A DNA stretch of 64,000 nucleotides, taken from the NCBI GenBank assembly GCA_964423405.1, contig CAYREY010000004.1:1-64000 (forward strand), read 5' to 3'. The position numbers and the translations under genes were made by a program. This document shows, one piece after another, positions 50,625 to 58,524 of this stretch (the first letter of the stretch is position 1; each line of letters starts with the position of its first letter). The stretch is from Bog-950 sp964423405. GTDB lineage: Bacteria; Bacteroidota; Bacteroidia; Chitinophagales; LD1. A model generated the notes under the pieces. The model searched no databases. It had not been told where the DNA came from and worked only from the letters and a program-made list of their open reading frames with translations.

Positions 50625-52004
50625 TCAGCCGGCCAAAATAAGGTCAGCAATATCGCTGATAGTCAGTTCGTTGCGGGTTTCTCGGGTTTGTGCATTGCGC
50701 AGGCGGAAAAGCCCGGTGTTCTTTTCGTTATCGCCCACTTCTACCAGGTAGGCTATGTGTTTGCGCTCTACGTAATCAAACTGTTTTTGCTTTTTTACGT
50801 TGCCCAGAAAAATTTCGGCAGGTATGCCTTTTTCGCGCAGCGTGCTTACCTGCTGAAAGGTAAACTCCTCTACACTTATATCGCGGGGTACAAACAATAC
50901 TTTTACGCCCTGCGATATAGTAGCAGGGAAAAGGTTTAGTTCTTCCATTACATCGTACACGCGCTCTATACCAAAGCTAATGCCCACACCGCTCATGTTT
51001 TGCCCGCCAAACATCTCGGTCAGGTTATCGTATCGGCCACCGCCACCCAGCGAACCCATGGTTACTTTACCCTGGTAAATGTTCTGGTCCAGCACTACCT
51101 CCCAGATGGTGCCGGTGTAGTAGCTTAGGCCGCGGGCCAGTGTAATATCAAACACTACGTTGGGTTGGTTTACATGCCCCAGTACAAAGTTCAGTTCATC
51201 TAACCCCTTACGGCCGGCATCTATATCGGTAAAATATTGTTTTAACTCGGTTGCGTTTTTAACCTGAAGCAGGGCGGTTATTTTGTTAACCTGCTCTGGC
51301 GTGAGGCCAAGTTTGGTAAGCTCGTTGGTTACTCCGTCAACACCTATTTTATCCAGCTTATCTATTGCTACCGTTATTTCTGTCATCAGGTGGGCGCAAC
51401 CGGCATAGGTAGCCAGTGCCTCCAGTATTTTACGGTTGTTTACACGTACTACTACATCAATGCCAAGCTGTTTATATACGCTGAAAAAAATCTGTGTCAA
51501 TTCCACTTCGTTGTATAGCGATGTGCTGCCTATTATATCGGCATCGCACTGGTAAAACTCCTGATAACGGCCTTTTTGTGGTTTATCGGCACGCCATACC
51601 GGCCCCACATGAAAACGCTTAAACGGAAATGCCAGGTTATCCTGATTTTGCACTACGTAACGGGCAAGCGGCACCGTAAGGTCGTAGCGTAATCCCTTTT
51701 CGGCAATTAGCGGGGTTATATCTTTTACATCTAAGTTTTGTACTTCGTAATTCGCACTTCGTACTTTGGTCAGGTAATCGCCGCTATTCAAAATCTTAAA
51801 CAGCAGTTTATCGCCTTCTTCACCATACTTACCGGTTAGTGTTTCCAGTCGCTCAATAGCAGGGGTTTCTATTTCCTCGAAACCATAATTACGAAACACA
51901 CTTTTTATAGTACTGAATATATAGTTACGCTTCGCTACTTCGGCGGGTAAAAAATCGCGGGTGCCTTTGCTTAAAGCGGGTTTTATCTTTTTAATATCGC
52001 TCAT
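50625..52004 (-). CDS. hisS: Histidyl-tRNA synthetase
   Basis: HisRS (459 aa), a class II enzyme. It has LSKGTRDFLP at 11-20, motif 2 WRADKPQKGRYQEFYQCD near 138, the histidine A motif LARGLSYYTGTIWEV near 280 and GSLGGGGRYDNL near 310, with an anticodon-binding domain at the C-terminus (VLFVPRDISVEEF onward). At residues 80-90 (KVRSANYEVQN) the DNA contains a repeat-like stretch, ACTTCGTA twice (51741-51764), which seems to be an in-frame insertion in a variable loop. The start at 52004 is the ATG before SDIKKIKPALSKGT; an ATG 13 codons earlier is less likely. Confidence 0.95.
   Translation of the reverse strand: MSDIKKIKPALSKGTRDFLPAEVAKRNYIFSTIKSVFRNYGFEEIETPAIERLETLTGKYGEEGDKLLFKILNSGDYLTKVRSANYEVQNLDVKDITPLIAEKGLRYDLTVPLARYVVQNQDNLAFPFKRFHVGPVWRADKPQKGRYQEFYQCDADIIGSTSLYNEVELTQIFFSVYKQLGIDVVVRVNNRKILEALATYAGCAHLMTEITVAIDKLDKIGVDGVTNELTKLGLTPEQVNKITALLQVKNATELKQYFTDIDAGRKGLDELNFVLGHVNQPNVVFDITLARGLSYYTGTIWEVVLDQNIYQGKVTMGSLGGGGRYDNLTEMFGGQNMSGVGISFGIERVYDVMEELNLFPATISQGVKVLFVPRDISVEEFTFQQVSTLREKGIPAEIFLGNVKKQKQFDYVERKHIAYLVEVGDNEKNTGLFRLRNAQTRETRNELTISDIADLILAG
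51741..51764. repeat. Palindromic repeat unit inside hisS
   Basis: TACTTCGTA, ATTCGC, ACTTCGTAC: two copies of ACTTCGTA in 24 bases. Strings of this kind usually occur between genes in Bacteroidota. Here the stretch is translated as part of hisS (residues about 81-88) without breaking the frame. Confidence 0.45.
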
Positions 52005-52074
52005 GTTGTTCTGGTTTGTCGGGGCGCTATGTCCGCGTCTCAAAAATAGTATTGTTTGTAAAATCTACATTTGT

Positions 52075-52186
52075 CCGTCATTGCGGGGAGTCCACGCTTT
52101 GGTGGACGACGAAGCAATCTCTTTCTTAAATACACAATGCAAAGATTGCTTCGTCGCTCGCAGAGCCTCGCTCCTCGCAATGACGG
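52075..52186. repeat. 112-bp dispersed palindromic element (CGTCATTGCG type)
   Basis: The outer arms CCGTCATTGCGGGGAG (52075-52090) and CTCCTCGCAATGACGG (52171-52186) are imperfect inverted repeats, and the inner arms CGACGAAGCAATCT (52107-52120) and AGATTGCTTCGTCG (52143-52156) match perfectly. This is a common element of Bacteroidota and some other genomes. It lies between the hisS start and the stop of the tyrosine phosphatase gene, 7 bases from the latter. Confidence 0.75.
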
Positions 52187-52193
52187 GCAAATT

Positions 52194-52652
52194 TTATTTT
52201 TTATACTTCTCAATCAGCTTATCGGTAGCTTCATCCAGCATGCGGTACACATCTATGTAGTGTTGCTCTGTTAAGCCCCAGGGGTCGGGTACCGGTTGGT
52301 TTTGCTCCGGTTCTACCTCGTTCATTATGTATTTTACCTTGGCAATTTCGGCTTCGCTTTTGGCCATGTCGGTTACGTTTTGGTAGTTAGTGGCATCCAT
52401 TACGTATATCACATCATAGTGCTCCATATCTTTACGGCGCAGCGGGCGCGAGCGCTGGTAGGTAATATCTATACCAAAGCTTTTCATTACTTTAATAGAG
52501 CGCTCATGCGGCAGTTCGCCCTCGTGCCAGTCGCTGGTGCCGGCAGAGTCCACCTCCCAGCCAAGCCCCAGTTTATCGGCTTTATGTTGCAATAAACCAT
52601 GTGCTATGGGCGAGCGGCAAATGTTGCCCAGGCATACCATTAATACTTTCAT
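52194..52652 (-). CDS. Low-molecular-weight protein tyrosine phosphatase
   Basis: A 152-residue LMW-PTP. The P-loop is Cys7-LGNIC-Arg13-Ser at the start, and the general acid is Asp123 in VPDPWG. Length is typical. In Gram-negative bacteria relatives (Wzb, Etp) act on tyrosine-kinase domains of polysaccharide co-polymerases, but the Wzz protein in this window has no kinase domain, so the substrate lies elsewhere. Single gene on the minus strand; a dispersed palindrome lies just behind its stop. Confidence 0.92.
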   Translation of the reverse strand: MKVLMVCLGNICRSPIAHGLLQHKADKLGLGWEVDSAGTSDWHEGELPHERSIKVMKSFGIDITYQRSRPLRRKDMEHYDVIYVMDATNYQNVTDMAKSEAEIAKVKYIMNEVEPEQNQPVPDPWGLTEQHYIDVYRMLDEATDKLIEKYKK

Positions 52653-52676
52653 GCTGTACTTGTGTTTACAGCGGCG

Positions 52677-52721
52677 AATAAAATAAACCCTGCTTAAATG
52701 TGGGGCATTTAGCAGGGTTTA
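52677..52721 (-). terminator. Terminator of the mbnP-mbnH operon
   Basis: On the minus strand, TAAACCCTGCT (52721-52711) pairs with AGCAGGGTTTA (52694-52684), extended by AAATG/CATTT, and is followed by TTTTATT. It lies 50 bases past the mbnH stop. Confidence 0.8.
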
Positions 52722-52771
52722 GGTGCAATAGGGTGGTATAAAAAACTAATGCAGTAAGGTAAGCTGTTACT

Positions 52772-53803
52772 TTATTGCTCGGCAAAGCGCCTGTCGGCAA
52801 CAAAGGTGGCATCGTTAAGCGTGTTTAAAAACGCTATAATTTTTGTTTTCTCGGTGGCGGTAAGTGGTATGCCAACTACCCCGTTTTTTTGCAGGGCAGT
52901 ATCTAACGTGGCCGACATTTTTACACCACTGCTGTAGTGGTCCAGCACGGCCTCCAGGGTAGCAACGCTGCCATCGTGCATGTAGGGGCGGGTGTATTGC
53001 AGGTTGCGCAGCGAGGGTGTTTTAAACTTGCCTACATCTTCGGGCCGTTGCGTAATGTGGGCCAACCCGCTATCCAGCAAAAAACTGTTCATAATACCGT
53101 TGTTGTGAAACTTAATATCGGTAAACAAATCGGTACTGTGGCAACTGCTGCATTTTTGTGTAAACAGTTGGTAGCCCTCTGTCTCGTCGGCGGTAAGTGT
53201 TTCGCCTTCGTTTCGTTTCCATTTATCGTATTTAGCATTGGCACTCACCAGCATATTCATAAACTGGCTAAGGGCCTGCAGCATTCTGGGTCCGTTTACT
53301 TCTTCGCTGCCAAAGGCGGCTTTAAACAAAGGCGGGTAGGCGCTGTTGTTACGTATCTTATTAACAGCCTGGGCAAATTCCAGGTCCATCTCTACGGGGT
53401 TTTCTATAGGGGCTATGGGCAGCAAATCCAGTTGGTTAATGCCGCCATCCCACATAAACTCATCGTACCAGGCCAGGTTCATTACCGGTGGGGCATTGCG
53501 TATGCCCAGCTTGTTATCTATACCGTGGCTTAATGCATGGCCATGGTGGGTAAATGCCGAAAACGAACTATGGCACGAGCCGCAACTGGTAGAGTTATCG
53601 CGCGATAACGATACATCGTAAAACAACTTACGCCCCAGCGTAAAGCCGGCAGTAGTAACCGGGTTGCTGTTGAAATTATATTTAGTGGCCGGAAAGTTAG
53701 ATGGCGCAGTAAACGCTATATCGTTGCCGGTAGTGCTTTCTGTTTTGTTGCAACCGGCAATAAGTGCCAATAGTATGCCGGGTATTATCCAATACTTTTT
53801 CAT
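52772..53803 (-). CDS. mbnH: Di-haem peroxidase MbnH-like (MauG family)
   Basis: A 343-residue exported lipoprotein (lipobox LIAGC, Cys18) with two c-type haem sites: CGSCH at 74-78 and CSSCH at 218-222. It belongs to the bacterial cytochrome c peroxidase/MauG family. RNAPPVMNLAWYDEFMWDGG (102-121) is a family hallmark. Its partner gene upstream encodes an MbnP protein; in other bacteria MbnH proteins oxidise a Trp of MbnP to kynurenine and are linked to copper handling. Here the gene order mbnP then mbnH on the minus strand supports that reading. The alternative is an ordinary cytochrome c peroxidase. Confidence 0.85.
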   Translation of the reverse strand: MKKYWIIPGILLALIAGCNKTESTTGNDIAFTAPSNFPATKYNFNSNPVTTAGFTLGRKLFYDVSLSRDNSTSCGSCHSSFSAFTHHGHALSHGIDNKLGIRNAPPVMNLAWYDEFMWDGGINQLDLLPIAPIENPVEMDLEFAQAVNKIRNNSAYPPLFKAAFGSEEVNGPRMLQALSQFMNMLVSANAKYDKWKRNEGETLTADETEGYQLFTQKCSSCHSTDLFTDIKFHNNGIMNSFLLDSGLAHITQRPEDVGKFKTPSLRNLQYTRPYMHDGSVATLEAVLDHYSSGVKMSATLDTALQKNGVVGIPLTATEKTKIIAFLNTLNDATFVADRRFAEQ

Positions 53804-53818
53804 AGTAAAGCAGTATAA

Positions 53819-53847
53819 AACAGCAGCGTGTTTTACACGCTGCTGTT
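53819..53847 (-). terminator. Hairpin between mbnP and mbnH
   Basis: AACAGCAGCGTGT and ACACGCTGCTGTT form a perfect 13-bp stem with a 3-base loop. On the minus strand it is followed by TTTATA. It may lower transcription of mbnH relative to mbnP, or be an RNase stabiliser within the operon. It lies 12 bases from the mbnP stop and 15 bases from the mbnH start. Confidence 0.6.
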
Positions 53848-53859
53848 CCGGTGGTTTAG

Positions 53860-54648
53860 TTATTGATGAACATGGTCAATAGTAAACATATCGGCATAGT
53901 TGTTAGCTATTTTGGCGCCCATAGCAGGCATGTGCACCACGGCACCATCGGTTGCAATAGAGTAGTTTACCGGTGTAGTAAAGGCCTCCAGCACATTAGC
54001 AAATACATGCACCTCTGGCTCAGCTGTTTCGCGCACTTTTATAGCAGTGCCGCTGTTAAGTGTAATGTTGCGGATGTTGTTGGTAGAAGGGGTAGAGTAG
54101 CCACCATAGCCACCTACGTGAAACATACACATATTGCCGGCTTCGGTGCTTTGGGGTGAAGTAGCATCTATACGGAAGAAAATGTAGCCGCTGTTCCAGC
54201 TCCAGTACATATCCGATGCGGCTCCGGCAGGGTCCAGGGCACCGGTGCGTTGCGATACATCCATAGTGCTGCGCATGCTATCTACCCCTACTATGTATTT
54301 AATACCGGTGTAGTTACCGGCCGGTATGTTGGTTAGGGTAATTTCCTGTGTAGAATCGGCGGCTTCATCAATCAGAAAATAGTTGCCTTGCTGTGGTACG
54401 GTGTACTCTGTGCCATCATCTTTAACCAGCACAAAGTTGCTTACATAGTATTTAAAGTTACTGATGTTTATGGTTTCGCCCGATGCGATAGTCAGGTCGG
54501 TATTTAAGGCTAGGTCGCCGGCCCCTGCGCGGTTATCAAAATGAATGGTAACAGGGCCGTTGCCGGTTAGTTCGTTATCTTCTTTTTTACAAGAGGCAAT
54601 GGCTAAAAGGGCAAAAAAAGCTATAGTAAGAGAATGAATATTTTTCAT
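53860..54648 (-). CDS. mbnP: MbnP-family copper-associated lipoprotein
   Basis: A 262-residue lipoprotein (lipobox AIASC, Cys20) with the MbnP pattern: VTIHFDNRAG near 33, INISNFKYYVSNFVLVKDDG near 60, IKYIVGVDSMRS near 116, RTGALDPAGAASDMYWSWNS near 134, GYIFFRIDA near 154. In characterised MbnP proteins a Trp is converted to kynurenine by MbnH and copper is bound; the Trp candidates here are Trp149 and Trp151 in YWSWNSGY. The mature protein is exposed in the periplasm or on the outer membrane. It is followed by the di-haem peroxidase gene 56 bases later. A small hairpin (54670-54685) lies in its leader. Confidence 0.85.
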   Translation of the reverse strand: MKNIHSLTIAFFALLAIASCKKEDNELTGNGPVTIHFDNRAGAGDLALNTDLTIASGETINISNFKYYVSNFVLVKDDGTEYTVPQQGNYFLIDEAADSTQEITLTNIPAGNYTGIKYIVGVDSMRSTMDVSQRTGALDPAGAASDMYWSWNSGYIFFRIDATSPQSTEAGNMCMFHVGGYGGYSTPSTNNIRNITLNSGTAIKVRETAEPEVHVFANVLEAFTTPVNYSIATDGAVVHMPAMGAKIANNYADMFTIDHVHQ

Positions 54649-54887
54649 GATTTGGTTTTGTTTATACATGCCGGGTTTACCCGGCCATTAATGATTTTTT
54701 TAAAAATAGATACATTGATACAGACCGGCAGATAGTGGCATATAGTACGAGTGCATATACAACGCATACATATAAGCTGCTTACCGGAACAATTATTACT
54801 TATACAACAGTTGGTTGCAGATAAGCCCGTACGGACTACCGCTATAACACACTACTATTGTAAACAAAGGAATAATAACAGACAGGC

Positions 54888-55259
54888 TCAGGCAATGGGT
54901 GGCCTTAGCAGAAAGGTGGCACTGTTAAGCGGGCGAAAAAAGAATGGTGTGGTAAACAGGCGGGTTACAGCGTAAACCGGTGTGTAGCTTTTTAAAACCA
55001 CCTTTGCAGTTTTAGAAATGTACTCCTCTTTGGCTTTAAAAATATCGGCCATTTGTGGCTGAGCGCCCTCCTCGGTTTTTTTAAGCTGCTTGGCCAGGTA
55101 GCAATGGCCATTGCATTGCAGGGTGGGCTTGTTGCGGTTTTCGCAAAGCTGCTGGCTGATGTAGGCTTTGTTGATATTGTAATACACTACCACGCCCACC
55201 TTAACCCAGGTTTGCGATAGCACTACCATTACCAGCAAAATTGCTACAACGTTTTTCAA
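54888..55259 (-). CDS. Small membrane-anchored Cys-rich protein of metal-uptake loci
   Basis: A 123-residue protein with one N-terminal hydrophobic helix (NVVAILLVMVVLSQTWVKVG), then YYNINKAYISQQLCENRNKP and LQCNGHCYLAKQLKK. The spaced Cys residues (CENRNKP-x4-CNGHC) recur in small Bacteroidota proteins near metal-related genes and look metal-binding (from memory of the pattern, no named family). The C-terminal 40 residues are hydrophobic and aromatic. It lies upstream of mbnP on the same strand, 239 bases away. The best start is TTG at 55259, directly behind a -7 box TATCTTTG; a later ATG at 55226 is possible. Confidence 0.65.
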   Translation of the reverse strand: MKNVVAILLVMVVLSQTWVKVGVVVYYNINKAYISQQLCENRNKPTLQCNGHCYLAKQLKKTEEGAQPQMADIFKAKEEYISKTAKVVLKSYTPVYAVTRLFTTPFFFRPLNSATFLLRPPIA

Positions 55260-55266
55260 AGCGAGG

Positions 55267-55274
55267 CAAAGATA
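55267..55274 (-). promoter_or_regulatory. -7 box (TATCTTTG) of the Cys-rich small gene
   Basis: On the minus strand, TATCTTTG is an exact TAnnTTTG match, ending 7 bases before the TTG proposed as start, so the leader would be extremely short. Confidence 0.5.
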
Positions 55275-55409
55275 ATGACCGGGCGGTAGAAAACAATAAG
55301 CAGCGCTATTTATGTGTGTAGATTGCTGGTTGGCTTGTATGACAATGGGCAATGGTGCTTTATATATTATGTACAGATTGAAACATCAACCATGGCCGGG
55401 TATATTGTG

Positions 55410-55802
55410 TTATTGGCTTTTGCCAAACAAAAGCAACAGTACGAACACAACCGGTGCAATTACAAAATACAAAAGTGCCGACACGTAAGTGAACTTATGA
55501 TATTTTGAAACAGCTTTTGTATGCCTTTGCCTGTAGGCAATAAAGCCCATAATAAACGGCGCTACCAGTAACAGATAAAAAGTGCCAAGTGAAGCCAGTC
55601 CCGACCATACCCCCCAAAGCGATATTAACGCAAGCAACAGCAGCCCACCATAGGTTGTAAAAATTATAAAAAACCCTATTACCGGTGCGTTGGGTATGTT
55701 TTCGGATTTCATTAACTTATACAGGCGCAGGTAGTACATAAGCCCTGCAAAAGGAATAAGCAGGTAAATGATAAATGCTATAGTTATTTCCGGGGCTGTC
55801 AT
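55410..55802 (-). CDS. Small integral membrane protein of unknown function
   Basis: A 130-residue protein with four hydrophobic helices (about 5-24, 40-66, 70-90, 103-126), separated by short charged loops (YLRLYKLMKSENIPNAP, YRQRHTKAVSKYHK). No family is recognised. The ATG at 55802 is preferred to an earlier start 18 codons upstream in Cys-rich sequence that does not look coding. Single gene on the minus strand between the Cys-rich protein and the YciI-like gene. Confidence 0.6.
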   Translation of the reverse strand: MTAPEITIAFIIYLLIPFAGLMYYLRLYKLMKSENIPNAPVIGFFIIFTTYGGLLLLALISLWGVWSGLASLGTFYLLLVAPFIMGFIAYRQRHTKAVSKYHKFTYVSALLYFVIAPVVFVLLLLFGKSQ

Positions 55803-56049
55803 GTAGTTGAACGATGGCGGTTGTATTATAAAAATACATAGTTTACAACAAAGCATAATTTTGGTTGGCCCTGTACAGTGCCTGACACAGGCAGGTGAAT
55901 CGTATTTATCAGGTACGGCACTGTTACCCTGAGCAGGGTTGCCGGCTACCGGTAACTAAAATTTAACCGGTGGTTAAAAATTATCTACTTATTAATTAAT
56001 TAACGTTTTGAGCGCATTAATTGGTTACCTTAGCTATAAACATCCCACT

Positions 56050-56385
56050 ATGCCTAAGTTTATATTGCTTATCCGCGAAGATTTGTCGCGCTACCCCATG
56101 CCTAAAGAACAGTTAAACGCCATAGTAGTGCAACACATGCAGTGGGCGCGCGACCTGAGCGCACGGGGTATATTTGTAGATGGCAACGGCATACAAAGCG
56201 AGGGCCGGTTGATAGAAATGATAAACGGCGACCTGGTGGTACAACCCATCCGCGATGTGCGCGAAGGCGTAGGTGGCTATTACATTATAGAAGCTGAAGA
56301 CCTGTCCGCAGCGGTAGAAATTGCCAAAGAGTGCCCTACTTACAAGGATGGCGATTTGATAGAGGTAAGATCGCTGGGTGCGTAA
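56050..56385 (+). CDS. YciI-like protein
   Basis: A 111-residue protein of the YCII-related (ferredoxin-like alpha/beta) superfamily: FILLIREDLSRYPMPKEQ, HMQWARDLSARGIFVDGNG, GGYYIIEAEDLSAAVEIAKE and IEVRSLGA are the usual blocks, and the active-site-like His/Asp pair (HMQWARDL) is present. Most members have no known activity; some are dehydrochlorinase-like or sigma-factor-associated. No sigma factor gene is nearby. The ATG at 56050 is preferred over one 14 codons upstream. Confidence 0.78.
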   Translation: MPKFILLIREDLSRYPMPKEQLNAIVVQHMQWARDLSARGIFVDGNGIQSEGRLIEMINGDLVVQPIRDVREGVGGYYIIEAEDLSAAVEIAKECPTYKDGDLIEVRSLGA

Positions 56386-56395
56386 TGCCGGCCTC

Positions 56396-56450
56396 ACCCA
56401 TCTCCGCCGCGGCGGATCATCCCTCTCCTAACCGAGAGGGATGAACCTAC
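56396..56450. repeat. Intergenic palindromic repeat
   Basis: CTCCGCCGCGGCGG, then CCCTCTC-CTAACC-GAGAGGG, a 7-bp hairpin. Strings of this kind recur between genes in Bacteroidota. It begins 11 bases after the YciI-like stop and may act as its terminator. Confidence 0.4.
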
Positions 56451-56465
56451 TAGCTTACTTTGTTT

Positions 56466-56473
56466 TATATTTG
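56466..56473 (+). promoter_or_regulatory. -7 box (TATATTTG) of the alpha/beta hydrolase gene
   Basis: Exact TAnnTTTG match, ending 15 bases before the ATG at 56489. Confidence 0.5.
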
Positions 56474-56488
56474 ATTTAATACTTACTT

Positions 56489-57430
56489 ATGAAACTATTT
56501 AAAAGCAAGCTGTTTATTGCCTTTGCTGTATTGCTGGGCGTAGTAGTAGCAGCCAACGTAGCATTATACGAACCCGATATTCCACTGGATGAGCTAAAGG
56601 CAAAGTATGCCAATGCACAATCGAAGTTTGTAGAGATAGATGGCATGCCGGTACACTACCGCATAGAGGGCGAAGGCGAGCCGCTGGTGCTGATACATGG
56701 CACCGGTGCTATACTGCAAACCTGGGATGGCTGGGTGCAATTACTAAGCCCGCATTACAAAATAATACGTATGGATATACCGGCGTTTGGGCTGACCGGT
56801 CCGCGGGCCGATGACAACTACAGCGATACGATGTATGTGGATTTTATAGAGAAGTTTGTAACAGCGCTGGGTGTCGATTCGTTTAATTTGGCGGGCAACT
56901 CGCTGGGCGGGCAAATAGCCTGGAAATATGCCGCTGCGCACCCTGCTAAGGTTAAAAAACTGGTGCTGGTAGACCCGGGTGGCTTTTACGATGTTAACCG
57001 CAAGGGTGGCTCGCTGGTGTTTAAACTGGCGCGCAACTACCCCGGGCTAATGGCACCGGTAGCCAAAATTGGCACTAAATATCTGGTAGCTAAAACGCTG
57101 AACGAGGTGTATTACGACCATAGCAAGATAAACGACAAAACGCGCACCATGTACACCGAGCTTAACCGCCGCCAGGGTAACCGGCAGGCATTTTTGAGCC
57201 GTGCCCGTTTTGTAAAAACCAGCAGCGAAGACGAACTGAAACCTATTGCCGCCCCCACCCTGGTACTATGGGGCCGCGAAGATGTGCTGATAGATGTGGC
57301 TATGGCCGGACACTTTAAAAAGATAGCCCACAGCACCGAAATTATTTACGATAAGGTAGGCCACAGTCCGCAGGAAGAAATACCGGAGCGCAGCGCGGCC
57401 GATGTGATGCGGTTTTTGAAGGCGCAATAA
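56489..57430 (+). CDS. Membrane-anchored alpha/beta hydrolase
   Basis: A 313-residue hydrolase with a single N-terminal hydrophobic helix (residues 7-26) that anchors it or acts as an uncleaved signal. The fold shows HGTGAILQTW at 70-79, the nucleophile Ser138 in GNSLGGQ, the acid in WGREDVLID and the His in VGHSPQEE. It resembles C-C bond hydrolases and esterases of the abhydrolase_1 family; substrate unknown. Divergent in sequence from the epoxide-hydrolase-like gene at 38894. Single gene with its own promoter. Confidence 0.85.
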   Translation: MKLFKSKLFIAFAVLLGVVVAANVALYEPDIPLDELKAKYANAQSKFVEIDGMPVHYRIEGEGEPLVLIHGTGAILQTWDGWVQLLSPHYKIIRMDIPAFGLTGPRADDNYSDTMYVDFIEKFVTALGVDSFNLAGNSLGGQIAWKYAAAHPAKVKKLVLVDPGGFYDVNRKGGSLVFKLARNYPGLMAPVAKIGTKYLVAKTLNEVYYDHSKINDKTRTMYTELNRRQGNRQAFLSRARFVKTSSEDELKPIAAPTLVLWGREDVLIDVAMAGHFKKIAHSTEIIYDKVGHSPQEEIPERSAADVMRFLKAQ

Positions 57431-57479
57431 GCCATAAATACATTAAAATAGAACGATTAGATTAAGCTACAAATTAATT

Positions 57480-57881
57480 ATGACTAACAGTTTTGATGAG
57501 GTAATGGCGAAAGAAAGTGATGCCCAACTCATAAAAATACTAACGGAACTGAGAAATGACTATCAACCGGCAGCAGTGGAGGCCGCTGAGAAGGAGTTTG
57601 CAAGACGCAATCTTTCTTCGGAAAAGATTGAGGTTGCTAAAGAACTATTAATGCAGGAAAAGCAAGTAACAGAAGCAAAAGCAGCTGAACCACTGGCCTG
57701 GCATTGGAAAGCTTTCTTTTTGCTTTTACCGGGCTTATCGCTATTAGGGGTGTTTGCATCTGCATTACTATTTCATGCAGATGGTTACAAGCAAAAGAGC
57801 AGGGATATTGTAAAATGGACTTTTTATGGTTTTTGCATGTGGACAGGGACACTGGCTTTAATTAGTTTACTTGGTTTATAA
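57480..57881 (+). CDS. Small membrane protein of unknown function
   Basis: A 133-residue protein. The N-terminal half is helical and charged (FDEVMAKESDAQLIKILTEL, YQPAAVEAAEKEFARRNLSS), a pattern seen in many unnamed Bacteroidota proteins. Two hydrophobic helices follow at about 75-97 and 107-130. It may be a small integral membrane sensor or regulator. It starts 49 bases after the hydrolase stop and lies convergent to the lipoprotein at 57892. Confidence 0.62.
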   Translation: MTNSFDEVMAKESDAQLIKILTELRNDYQPAAVEAAEKEFARRNLSSEKIEVAKELLMQEKQVTEAKAAEPLAWHWKAFFLLLPGLSLLGVFASALLFHADGYKQKSRDIVKWTFYGFCMWTGTLALISLLGL

Positions 57882-57891
57882 GGTTGCTACT

Positions 57892-58203
57892 TTACGGCTT
57901 AAACGCCACGTTTACTGTTTGGCAGGTTTGCATGGTTATGTAGTTCTGCCAGCTTTGTTGGGCATTTAATTGCACAGCATACACACTATGGTAACCAGTT
58001 GCCACATGGCTAAAGCTGGCATGGGTCCCCACCGGCACTACGGCCAGGGGCTTATCATCCAGATAGATATGCAAATCGTGCCCCGAGGTATTGCTAATGT
58101 TCAAAGTGCCCCACCTATGTAGTTCACAATCAAATACTTCGGGCTGGCAGCCATTTAATAAAACCACCAGGGCAAACAGGGCAGATAATACGTAACTTTT
58201 CAT
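57892..58203 (-). CDS. Small lipoprotein of unknown function
   Basis: A 103-residue lipoprotein: signal (1-17) with lipobox LLNGC, then a small beta-rich domain with LNISNTSGHDLHIYLDDKPL and a Cys pair (FDCELH and MQTCQTVN) that could form a disulphide. No family recognised. The start at 58203 gives the classical short lipoprotein signal; an upstream ATG is 10 codons away. Single gene. Confidence 0.6.
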   Translation of the reverse strand: MKSYVLSALFALVVLLNGCQPEVFDCELHRWGTLNISNTSGHDLHIYLDDKPLAVVPVGTHASFSHVATGYHSVYAVQLNAQQSWQNYITMQTCQTVNVAFKP

Positions 58204-58323
58204 GATTTCCGCTTTTGCCCGTAGTAATGCCAAAACCCCGCCAAACTATAATAATATGCTTAAACGGCTGTATAGTAATGTTTTATCAAATTATATTTAA
58301 TTTATTCAATATATATAACAATA

Positions 58324-58393
58324 GGGGTGGGTTAACATCAAAAAAATGTAATTATTTGTAAATGAATTATTTGAATAGGGGGTGGGTTAACAT
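58324..58393 (+). repeat. Pair of G-rich GTTAAC elements upstream of rpsF
   Basis: GGGGTGGGTTAACATC at 58324-58339 and GGGGGTGGGTTAACAT at 58378-58393 repeat the motif found before efp. They lie about 100-170 bases before the rpsF -33 box, in the same orientation relative to the gene as at efp. Confidence 0.55.
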
Positions 58394-58494
58394 TTTTAGG
58401 GGGTAGGGGGGCTTACAACAGAGCAATTTGGGGAGGTGGGAAGTCTAATATGAGTTGTGTGGTTGCGGGCCGTATTTTAAGGCCGGGGCAATAG

Positions 58495-58524
58495 TTGGGT
58501 TTTCCACATATTCGGTTATATTTG
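58495..58524 (+). promoter_or_regulatory. -33/-7 promoter of rpsF
   Basis: TTG at 58495-58497 and the exact -7 match TATATTTG at 58517-58524 are 19 bases apart. The leader to the rpsF ATG is about 50 bases and begins with a small hairpin. Confidence 0.65.

Noticed and set aside
52937..53533. Plus-strand 198-codon frame inside mbnH
   Set aside because: Antisense to the di-haem peroxidase, whose motifs are conserved; the frame itself has no recognisable feature.
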